DNA of 8,029 nucleotides, from NCBI GenBank assembly GCA_016866735.1, contig VGLL01000044.1, positions 1-8,029 of the forward strand, in the 5' to 3' direction. Source of the stretch: Candidatus Shapirobacteria bacterium (GTDB taxonomy: Bacteria > Patescibacteriota > Microgenomatia > VGLL01). This document shows, piece by piece, positions 1-4,969 of this stretch. Position 1 is the first letter of the stretch, and each line of letters begins with the position of its first letter. Below the pieces are notes generated by a model, which worked only from the letters and a program-made list of their open reading frames with translations, was not told where the DNA came from and searched no databases. Both the position numbers and the translations under genes were made by a program.

Positions 1-405
1 GATGAAAACAAGTATCCAGTCGATAAGGGGGATGAACACTACAAATATGTTTATCTCGCTGTTTCGAGAGCTGAAGTGGAGAACAACTTTCGCAAGTATG
101 GTCTGCTTGATGACCATGTTGTGTTCTTGGAAGGATGGTTTAAAGACACACTTGCAACAGCACCGATAGAGCGCCTTTCAATCCTCCGCCTGGATGGAGA
201 TATATATGGCTCAACCATGGAATCTTTAGAAAGCCTTTACCCGAAACTGTCAAAGGGTGGATTCTGCATTGTTGACGACTACGTTTTTCGCGGTTGCAGG
301 ATGGCCGTTGATGACTATCGGAAAAGAAGTCATATTGATTCAGAGATCAAAGCGATTGATTGGACTGGTATATATTGGAGAAAAGAGGAGAACCGAGGGC
401 GATAA
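1..405 (+). CDS. TylF/MycF-family sugar O-methyltransferase, C-terminal part (5' end outside window)
   Basis: The frame is open from the first base, so the true start lies upstream; the GTG at 76 is internal. The visible 134 residues carry the family hallmark LRLDGDIYGST (about residues 62-72), then LYPKLSKGGFCIVDDY (79-94). In TylF and MycF the Asp of the first motif and the paired Asp of DDY bind the metal beside the S-adenosylmethionine site. Known members methylate sugar hydroxyls, in macrolides or, in many bacterial surface-polysaccharide clusters, on glycans. With a TagO/WecA-type transferase and a carbohydrate-binding-like protein nearby, a role in decorating a surface glycan is my inference. 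The C-terminus (WTGIYWRKEENRGR) ends at TAA 403-405 and looks natural. The protein should be cytosolic. The next gene begins 289 bases downstream with its own promoter, so they are probably not one operon. The family call is firm; the substrate is unknown. Confidence 0.93.
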   Translation, partial: DENKYPVDKGDEHYKYVYLAVSRAEVENNFRKYGLLDDHVVFLEGWFKDTLATAPIERLSILRLDGDIYGSTMESLESLYPKLSKGGFCIVDDYVFRGCRMAVDDYRKRSHIDSEIKAIDWTGIYWRKEENRGR

Positions 406-429
406 GCTTAAAACCGTGTATTTACGGCT

Positions 430-459
430 GATTTTCTAACCCGAAAGGTTAGGTAAATC
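430..459 (+). terminator. Stem-loop after the methyltransferase, possible terminator
   Basis: CTAACC (436-441) and GGTTAG (447-452) form a perfect 6-bp stem around a CGAAA loop. GATTT (430-434) and AAATC (455-459) can extend the stem past a small internal mismatch. It sits 25 bases after the TAA of the methyltransferase gene. There is no run of T after the stem, so it is not a classical intrinsic terminator. A weaker 4-bp stem (CCGT/ACGG) lies just upstream. Confidence 0.35.
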
Positions 460-460
460 A

Positions 461-578
461 GTAGGCAGGAATAACAAGTCGGCGCCAGGCCCTGAGGCAA
501 CTTTCAGCCTCGTTCAAGGCCAGGCCTTGAGCACGAAACCGCAGGGCTATCAGAAGCCATTCTACTTCCGGTGTGGAA
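461..578 (-). repeat. Dispersed repeat copy 1, possible transposase remnant (fullest copy of the core)
   Basis: This is the fullest copy of the core of a repeat found again at 1741-1825 and 3055-3198, with the outer part also at 2976-3054. Shared landmarks on the + strand are AACAAGTCGG near the left end, GCCTTGAGCAC in the middle and TTCTACTTCCG near the right end. It holds two small hairpins: GAGGC/GCCTC (494-498, 507-511) and TCAAGGC-CAG-GCCTTGA (514-530). The minus strand is open across the whole copy and reads EVEWLLIALRFRAQGLALN followed by EAESCLRAW. That resembles the helix-turn-helix start of an IS transposase (a GLxLxEAxxxL pattern). The family assignment is inference; the repeat itself is seen directly. 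The copy fills most of the gap between the methyltransferase and phosphatase genes. Confidence 0.75.
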
Positions 579-656
579 TTTTTTCTAGGATTTATTAGTG
601 GCTGACTAAACCAGCTTTCTGGTGTAAAATAAACCAAGAATATCGAGTCAAGGCGC

Positions 657-685
657 TTGCGAACGCAATCCAGCAGTCTTATAAT
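657..685 (+). promoter_or_regulatory. Promoter of the histidine phosphatase gene
   Basis: TTGCGA (657-662) and a perfect TATAAT (680-685) are separated by 17 bases, the ideal sigma-70-type spacing. The ATG at 695 comes only 9 bases after the -10 box, so the expected mRNA has a leader of zero to a few bases. There is no Shine-Dalgarno sequence. Confidence 0.7.
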
Positions 686-694
686 ACGACTTAT

Positions 695-1279
695 ATGAAA
701 GTTTATTTTGTTAGGCACGGTGAGGCAATGGATGATGTAGAAAATAGTTATGGAGGCTGGGCGGACCACGAGCTTTCCCCCACAGGGACAGGAGGTGCTG
801 GCGAAATAGCTGCTAAATTGAAAGGAATGAACACGGGGGCAGAACTAATCCTCTCCTCGCCCTTAAAGAGGACTACTCAAACAGCCAGAATAATTAGTAC
901 CACTCTAGGAATCCCGATGGAAACCTTTGCGTATCTTAAAGAAAGAAATACCTATGGTTTATTGTGCGGTGAAAATAAAGATGAAGCCAAAAGGAGATAT
1001 CCGGAATTAGTGGAGGCTTATGATAAGGGAGAAGAAGTTTTAGGTTACGAAGATTACGATTTTTTCTTAAAAAGGGTCAAAAAGCTTATCGAAAAGCTGC
1101 TCGAGTTTAATGAAGAGACCCTAATTTGCGTTACACACGGCAAGCTTTTAAAGGCCTTGTTCAAAGATATTCTGAAGAACGAAGCGAAGGAATTTTCGCC
1201 TAATTGTTTCGCCGAGATCGGCATTGATAAGACCGGCAATCTAGCCCTAATTAGTAGCGAAGGCATCGATTTTGCTTGA
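695..1279 (+). CDS. Histidine phosphatase family protein (branch 1, phosphoglycerate mutase-like)
   Basis: A 194-residue protein that opens with MKVYFVRHGEA. Arg7-His8-Gly9 is the family's catalytic RHG motif, and His8 should form the phosphohistidine intermediate. The other expected pocket residues are Arg59 (SSPLKRTTQTA), Glu83 (LKERNTYG) and His148 (VTHGKLLKA). The whole catalytic set is therefore present and the enzyme should be active. Its length is typical of small cytosolic members such as the CobC, GpmB and SixA types. The substrate cannot be read from sequence; phosphosugars, nucleotides and phosphoproteins are all possible. The ATG is supported by the promoter 9 bases upstream and by the motif starting at residue 7. 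The TGA at 1277-1279 is a genuine stop, showing that TGA is not reassigned. The following small gene begins 16 bases later and is probably cotranscribed. Confidence 0.93.
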   Translation: MKVYFVRHGEAMDDVENSYGGWADHELSPTGTGGAGEIAAKLKGMNTGAELILSSPLKRTTQTARIISTTLGIPMETFAYLKERNTYGLLCGENKDEAKRRYPELVEAYDKGEEVLGYEDYDFFLKRVKKLIEKLLEFNEETLICVTHGKLLKALFKDILKNEAKEFSPNCFAEIGIDKTGNLALISSEGIDFA

Positions 1280-1295
1280 GGCGATAACCCCAACA

Positions 1296-1589
1296 ATGAG
1301 AGAAAAGCAAGCAGAAAAAGATGAGCGGCCAGAGCAGTCTGTCGAAGTTTTTTTAAATTGTCGTCCTACTGGTCTTCCGGAAACACCGTGGTCTGGTAGA
1401 TTCCTTGGCAAGGATCACAAGTATATGGAAGTTAAATGGCCTCCTCGGCAAGGTGAAATTCTGCAGCTTGAGGGCCAGTGTGCCAAAGTAGTTTACTCGG
1501 CCGGGCAAGGCGACAGGCTTATTGTTTACACGGTTCCCTACGAAGAGAACGACATTCAACCCCAGGGGGTCGGTCCCGCGAAGTTGTAG
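1296..1589 (+). CDS. Small hypothetical protein, 97 residues
   Basis: I do not recognise this protein. It is soluble, with no signal peptide or membrane segment. A charged N-terminus (MREKQAEKDERPEQS) is followed by alternating hydrophobic stretches such as VEVFLNCRP, KYMEVKWPP, EILQLEGQCAKVVYS and RLIVYTVPY. These suggest a small all-beta domain. It starts 16 bases after the phosphatase stop, with no visible promoter of its own, so it is probably the second gene of that operon. I chose the ATG at 1296; a TTG at 1272 would add eight residues and overlap the phosphatase end. No Shine-Dalgarno sequence precedes either start. The 151 bases between its stop and the next repeat copy show nothing I can interpret. 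Confidence 0.7.
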   Translation: MREKQAEKDERPEQSVEVFLNCRPTGLPETPWSGRFLGKDHKYMEVKWPPRQGEILQLEGQCAKVVYSAGQGDRLIVYTVPYEENDIQPQGVGPAKL

Positions 1590-1740
1590 TGATTTTGGCA
1601 AATAACTATGCGGGGCTAGGGAGTTTTTAACACAATTCGCGTAGGGGAAAAGCCACTCTCAACACCTGAAAGAAATATTAGAATAACCTTTCTTGCGCCT
1701 GGCCACCTCAACACATTTATACATTAAAGTATCGAAAAAA

Positions 1741-1825
1741 GTAGGTAACGAGTAACAAGTCGGTGCTAGGCCTTGAGCACAAAACTGCGGGGTCATTGGA
1801 AACCATTCTACTTCCGATGTGAAAA
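1741..1825 (-). repeat. Dispersed repeat copy 2, internally deleted
   Basis: It shares GTAGG at the left edge, TAACAAGTCGG (1752-1762), GCCTTGAGCAC (1770-1780) and CCATTCTACTTCCG with copy 1, in the same order and orientation. It lacks 35 bases from the middle. In copy 1 that segment is bounded by near-identical 13-base direct repeats (484-496 and 519-531), so slippage or recombination between them explains the gap. The minus strand still reads SEVEW and AQGLA in the register of copy 1, but the sequence between has diverged. It ends just before the promoter of the metallopeptidase-like gene. Confidence 0.72.
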
Positions 1826-1826
1826 G

Positions 1827-1854
1827 TTGCCGAAAGAACCCAACATGATATTAT
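1827..1854 (+). promoter_or_regulatory. Extended -10 promoter of the HELIH protein gene
   Basis: TTGCCG (1827-1832), a 16-base spacer and TATTAT (1849-1854) are preceded by TG at 1846-1847, giving an extended -10 (TGATATTAT). The ATG at 1861 follows the -10 box by 6 bases, so transcription should begin at or next to its A. This favours 1861 over the in-frame ATG at 1855, which would lie upstream of the mRNA 5' end. Confidence 0.6.
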
Positions 1855-1860
1855 ATGTGT

Positions 1861-2961
1861 ATGGATTCATGGTCAAGTAGTCCAGAGACAAGGTATATAG
1901 AAGTTCCAAGAAAAAACATCACCGCCCAAACTCTTGAAAAAGGCGGGATCGTATCTACCGAAAAACCCACTCCTGGCACGTTCGAAGATTTTATGCAAAG
2001 GACTCTTCTTGTTGATGAGGCCTTAATAGAGGTGAATGGGATAAAACCCGATAGGCTTCTTGAGAGAAGCTTTTCGGTTGCGAGAAGCCATATCAATGTT
2101 TTAAGAGCAAATTTGGGAATGACTCCCCTGGGAGAGAGTCAGATGCGATTAATTCTATTAAATAAAGATGATTTTTTGAGAGCCAGTAGGCGTTTATCTA
2201 GCTCGGGAGATAGCGATAGTATAAGTTTTACTAGCGATGATATTAAATCAGTTGTTGTCATGAATCAGCCAGATATACCCGCCTATATTGTTGGCTCAGA
2301 TGCTTTCCACGAGCTAATTCACAAATGGTTCGAAACACATACTAGAGTTTTCTATTACGACAATACTGAGCAAAGGGTTCATACAGAAAGCAGGAGAAGC
2401 GGGCTTGAAGTAAGCCGTATTGGGAGAGATAAATCTGAAATAAGGACAGCAGGGACAGCTGGCTCATTAGTGAATGAATTACCAAACTTTATGCTGCAAA
2501 AAGTGTATATCAACGAAGTCTTGGGCAATCTCGGCCTAAACACAGATTTCAAAACTGAAATAGACGAAAGAAATCGCAAACTAGACGAATACATGGGTAA
2601 TAGCCAATATTTGATAATAACTACCGAAGAGGGTGCCAAAATAGTGCTAGATAGATCGAATGTGCATTTCGGGAAAGACGGTGTCCCCTTATTCGAAAGG
2701 CAAGGCCAGGTATTTTTGACGATGCAGTTAGCTGAGGATTTAGCACGCGCTTGCGATTCTATAAAGCCCGAGTTGTTCTGGGGAAATTTCTTAAAAGCGA
2801 AAAGTGATTTACGACTACAAAACCAGATAAGGATTGTCGTAGACAAACATATGGGAACAGGCTTCTACTCTAGGCTTAAAAGAGCTGAATACAACATCGG
2901 GGACACCATAAAACTTTTAGTCGAAACGCAAGCGAAACTTTATACATTCAACGAAACATAG
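1861..2961 (+). CDS. Zincin-like metallopeptidase candidate with HELIH motif
   Basis: A 366-residue protein (368 if translation began at the ATG at 1855) without signal peptide or membrane segment, so probably cytosolic. The sequence DAFHELIHKWFETH contains HELIH at residues 150-154, a perfect HExxH zinc-binding and catalytic motif preceded by a hydrophobic strand (AYIVGS). Some 51 residues later LVNELPNFMLQKVYINE supplies Glu206, a plausible third zinc ligand in the gluzincin style. The first 130 residues form a mostly helical, charged region. The C-terminal 150 residues (EEGAKIVLDRS, LFERQGQVFLTMQLAEDLA) carry no motif I know. I cannot name a family; peptidase activity is inferred from the motif alone. 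It stands alone, with repeat copies on both sides and its own near-leaderless promoter. It ends at TAG 2959-2961. Confidence 0.85.
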   Translation: MDSWSSSPETRYIEVPRKNITAQTLEKGGIVSTEKPTPGTFEDFMQRTLLVDEALIEVNGIKPDRLLERSFSVARSHINVLRANLGMTPLGESQMRLILLNKDDFLRASRRLSSSGDSDSISFTSDDIKSVVVMNQPDIPAYIVGSDAFHELIHKWFETHTRVFYYDNTEQRVHTESRRSGLEVSRIGRDKSEIRTAGTAGSLVNELPNFMLQKVYINEVLGNLGLNTDFKTEIDERNRKLDEYMGNSQYLIITTEEGAKIVLDRSNVHFGKDGVPLFERQGQVFLTMQLAEDLARACDSIKPELFWGNFLKAKSDLRLQNQIRIVVDKHMGTGFYSRLKRAEYNIGDTIKLLVETQAKLYTFNET

Positions 2962-2975
2962 CTTGATTACCTGCC

Positions 2976-3054
2976 CAGAAGCTATTTCACTTCCGAAGTG
3001 GGGAACTGATCCTTAAGTCTCTACTTAAAATAACACCAGGTATTGGTAAGCTTG
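2976..3054 (-). repeat. Dispersed repeat copy 3a (outer part only)
   Basis: The left half (AGAAGCTATTTCACTTCCG) matches the right end of copies 1 and 2. On the minus strand it reads TSEVK, stop, LL where copy 1 reads TPEVEWLL, so it is clearly broken as coding sequence. The right half (3005-3054) is a roughly 90 percent direct repeat of 3148-3197 in copy 3b. It contains three palindromes: CACTTC-C-GAAGTG (2988-3000), TTAAGT-CTCT-ACTTAA (3013-3028) and an imperfect AACACC/GGTATT (from about 3032). The copy lies 14 bases after the stop of the HELIH protein gene. Confidence 0.7.
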
Positions 3055-3198
3055 ACAGGAACAACAAGTCGGTACCAGACCTCGAGGCAACTTTTAGCCT
3101 CATTCAAGGCCAGGCCTTGAGCACGAAAAGTGAATCCTGCGTGGAATACTGATCCTTAAGTTTCTACTTAAACCAACACCAGGTGTTGGATAGACTCG
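3055..3198 (-). repeat. Dispersed repeat copy 3b (core plus outer part)
   Basis: The core (3057-3126) aligns with copy 1 base for base without gaps, including AACAAGTCGG, GAGGCAACTTT and TTCAAGGCCAGGCCTTGAGCA, the last being a 7-bp-arm hairpin at 3104-3120. The minus strand reads FRAQGLALNEAKSCLEVW, against FRAQGLALNEAESCLRAW in copy 1. Relative to copy 1 it lacks the stretch around TTCTACTTCCG. Its outer part (3148-3197) repeats that of copy 3a and has the palindromes TTAAGT-TTCT-ACTTAA (3156-3171) and a perfect CCAACACC-A-GGTGTTGG (3173-3189). Copies 3a and 3b are in tandem, in the same orientation. Confidence 0.75.
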
Positions 3199-3313
3199 AA
3201 ATAATGGTGTTTATCAAAGAGCTACTTCTTTCAACGCGGTTTTTGCATCCCTAGCCATCTGCGGGGCTTGTCAATGACGGACCTTGGCGCGGTAAGTATC
3301 GCCTTAAGTGTTC
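3199..3313. other. Rest of the 2962-3370 intergenic gap, no recognisable feature
   Basis: The gap between the two zincin-like genes is 409 bases. Copies 3a and 3b of the repeat fill 2976-3198 and a promoter begins at 3314. In the remaining 115 bases I see no open frame of useful length, no RNA gene and only a weak GGCG/CGCC inverted repeat near 3285-3302. Confidence 0.5.
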
Positions 3314-3342
3314 TTGTCCAGAAGGTGATTTTTTGGTAAAAT
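3314..3342 (+). promoter_or_regulatory. Promoter of the EExxH protein gene
   Basis: TTGTCC (3314-3319), a 17-base spacer and TAAAAT (3337-3342) make a reasonable sigma-70-type promoter. The predicted transcript starts near 3349, leaving a leader of about 22 bases with a run of seven T and no Shine-Dalgarno sequence before the ATG at 3371. Unlike the other promoters here it is not leaderless. Confidence 0.5.
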
Positions 3343-3370
3343 ACGTGAGATTGTTTTTTTACCCAATTCT

Positions 3371-4045
3371 ATGGCCGAAACAGCACAGGAAATTGCTGAG
3401 GAAGGCGCATTGGGGGAAGGAAATTTAGGCGAATTTGAGCCCCCAAAAGGCGCACATCTTCCCATAATCCGCCTTAATGCTAGAGGCGGAGCCACTGTTC
3501 CTAGTGGCATAGTCAGAGAAGTGGAAAGAGCTTGTTTAGTTACAATGAGAGCTTGCGGGATACCCTTACAAAAATATCAGACTAGTGGGCCTCAAGAATT
3601 GGTAGATCTTGCCGCAAAAGACGAGCTGGGACGCAATACATTTCCCAGAAAGCCAGGATCTGATCAGACACATTTAGTTGTAGTGATATCTGCGGCTCCT
3701 ATTTACGATACAAAGGGCAGAGAGACAATTGCCTTATGCACAGAAGACAATAAAGTTCTTCTAAATTTAGGAAGAATAGAGGATGCCTTCTGTCCCGGAC
3801 CAAAGGCTAGGCGAATTTCTCGAGCCAAAAAGGCAGGGATCGTTGCGGTAGAAGAAGTGGTTCACTTTGTTCAGCATGTTTATTGGGGTAGAGAAAGGAC
3901 GAGTACAGAAGATTTTGTGTCGGAAGACAGGGCAAAGGAGCATGATTCAGACCCCGGCGAGATGGAGGCGGCTATCTGGAGGCAAAAAATATACCGCGTT
4001 TTGTATCCAGAACTGGATTTAAAAATTAGGGGGCTTGATCAGTAG
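3371..4045 (+). CDS. Zincin-like protein with degenerate EExxH motif
   Basis: A 224-residue soluble protein with no signal peptide or membrane segment. A strand HLVVVISAAP (101-110) and NKVLLNLGRI (127-136) precede the helix VAVEEVVHFVQHVYWG (158-173). That helix matches the active-site helix of zincins of the HExxHxxQ kind, except that the first histidine is Glu161: the motif is EEVVH (161-165) with Gln168 and His169 after it. Downstream, DPGEMEAAIW (194-203) resembles the E-x-EA segment that supplies the third metal ligand in such proteins. It may be an inactive or metal-altered relative, or His169 may take part in an unusual site. The family is unknown to me. It has its own promoter and sits between the repeat cluster and a membrane-protein gene. 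It ends at TAG 4043-4045. Confidence 0.85.
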   Translation: MAETAQEIAEEGALGEGNLGEFEPPKGAHLPIIRLNARGGATVPSGIVREVERACLVTMRACGIPLQKYQTSGPQELVDLAAKDELGRNTFPRKPGSDQTHLVVVISAAPIYDTKGRETIALCTEDNKVLLNLGRIEDAFCPGPKARRISRAKKAGIVAVEEVVHFVQHVYWGRERTSTEDFVSEDRAKEHDSDPGEMEAAIWRQKIYRVLYPELDLKIRGLDQ

Positions 4046-4144
4046 AGAGTTTGGAACAAGAACCCTCTATGACTTGAGCCCTTGGGATTAGACAGTTAAG
4101 GAATAAGCTGTAAAGACGGCATTTAAGCCCAGACACAGTATTCT

Positions 4145-4894
4145 ATGAAGATTATTGAATATTTAAAGGCTTTTTCACCGCCAGAGATAAAAAGGGCGAC
4201 GCCACTTGTAAGTATGGTGTTGGCTCTTATTTTGGTTGGTTTTCTCGGTAAAGTTGGCGAAAAAATATTTGATGCGTTCCTTATTTTGGCAATACCCCTC
4301 GCACCAGAAATTTTCAAAATAATCCGTTCTGTTGCGGCATACACGATCCCCATTAATATTAACTTGTTGTCTCTACTTATATTCATTCTTTTGTTTTTTC
4401 CTGCGTACCGTTTTTTCGACAGAAACTTACTTTCTAGACTAAAAAAGGCTGTTATTTTTGAAGACGATTTTGATTTTGGTAATAAGGGGTGGCGGCTGAA
4501 CTATTGGCATAGTAATAATGCAGATAAAACTTGTCGGATTGAGCAATCCGCAATGATATTTGAGGCAGAAGATTCAGACCTAATAAGTCCGCAAAAGGAG
4601 AACGGCGCCTGTTTCGATTTAGAAGACGGAATTTATCAGAACTCTAAGTATGAAATTTCCTGTTGGGTTAAAGCTGATAAAAACAGTACGATAGGATTTA
4701 AGCTTTGGGTGCATGATACACGCGGCCAGGGGGAAATGAAATTTCCCGCTAATTTTTACACGCCAGGTACCGAATATGAAGAAGTTAAGGTGGGTTTCAT
4801 AGCCACCAAATCACAAGCCTTAAGGATTCATCTTCATTATAAGGCGGGTAAGGGGAAAATATCAGTTGATAGGGTCAGGGTCGTAAAGGTTTAG
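4145..4894 (+). CDS. Membrane protein with C-terminal carbohydrate-binding-like (jelly-roll) domain
   Basis: A 249-residue protein in two parts. Residues 1-95 hold hydrophobic segments at about 21-36, 41-59 and 71-88, giving two or three membrane passes. Residues 104-249 look like a beta-sandwich of the CBM4/9 or galactose-binding type. It opens with FEDDFDFGNKGWRLNYWH, continues through KYEISCWVKADKNSTIGFKL and ends with KISVDRVRVVKV, the usual layout of these modules, with a strand-rich middle. Such modules bind glycans or serve as interaction domains in surface proteins; no catalytic domain is present. With an odd number of passes the domain could face outward, but I cannot settle the topology. 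The start is the first ATG; no Shine-Dalgarno sequence or clear promoter is visible in the 99 bases upstream. It ends convergently with the transferase gene, 66 bases away. Confidence 0.82.
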   Translation: MKIIEYLKAFSPPEIKRATPLVSMVLALILVGFLGKVGEKIFDAFLILAIPLAPEIFKIIRSVAAYTIPININLLSLLIFILLFFPAYRFFDRNLLSRLKKAVIFEDDFDFGNKGWRLNYWHSNNADKTCRIEQSAMIFEAEDSDLISPQKENGACFDLEDGIYQNSKYEISCWVKADKNSTIGFKLWVHDTRGQGEMKFPANFYTPGTEYEEVKVGFIATKSQALRIHLHYKAGKGKISVDRVRVVKV

Positions 4895-4929
4895 ACACAA
4901 AAGGCCTCGTATTGTGCGGAACCAGAGTG

Positions 4930-4969
4930 TTCTCAAATTCCTGAGAATATCGGAATGGCTTCATTCCGA
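4930..4969. terminator. Tandem stem-loops between convergent genes
   Basis: Two perfect inverted repeats lie back to back: TTCTCA-AATTCC-TGAGAA (4930-4947) and TCGGAATG-GCTT-CATTCCGA (4950-4969). They fall 35 bases after the + strand membrane-protein gene, and the second covers the last codons and stop of the minus-strand transferase gene. On the + strand the second stem is followed by AGAAAATTTCTTTT, only moderately T-rich. A shared bidirectional terminator is the likely role. Confidence 0.5.

Noticed and set aside
436..461. GTTAGGT matching the integron core-site pattern GTTRRRY, with single genes separated by repeats as in a cassette array
   Set aside because: The paired arm lacks a matching RYYYAAC site at attC spacing, the loop is only 5 bases, other gaps lack the motif, and no integrase is seen.
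458..769. 103-residue minus-strand open frame over the first repeat copy as an intact gene
   Set aside because: It runs into the phosphatase coding region and its promoter, and the same register is interrupted by a stop in copy 3a and by deletion in copy 2. I treat only the repeat-matching part as a possible remnant.
2379..2846. 155-residue minus-strand open frame
   Set aside because: It lies wholly inside the HELIH protein gene on the other strand and has a serine-, leucine- and phenylalanine-rich composition typical of an antisense shadow.
461..3198. CRISPR array or type III toxin-antitoxin RNA repeats
   Set aside because: The copies are few, far apart or unequal in length, and lack regular spacers or uniform short tandem units; no associated Cas or ToxN-like gene is seen.
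4046..4144. Further decayed repeat copy after the EExxH gene (AACAAG followed by CTTGAGC)
   Set aside because: Only two short words match, with different spacing, which is within chance for this composition.
1277..4963. Alternative genetic code with TGA read as glycine, known in some CPR bacteria
   Set aside because: TGA ends both the phosphatase and transferase genes at family-typical lengths, and no in-frame TGA interrupts any gene.
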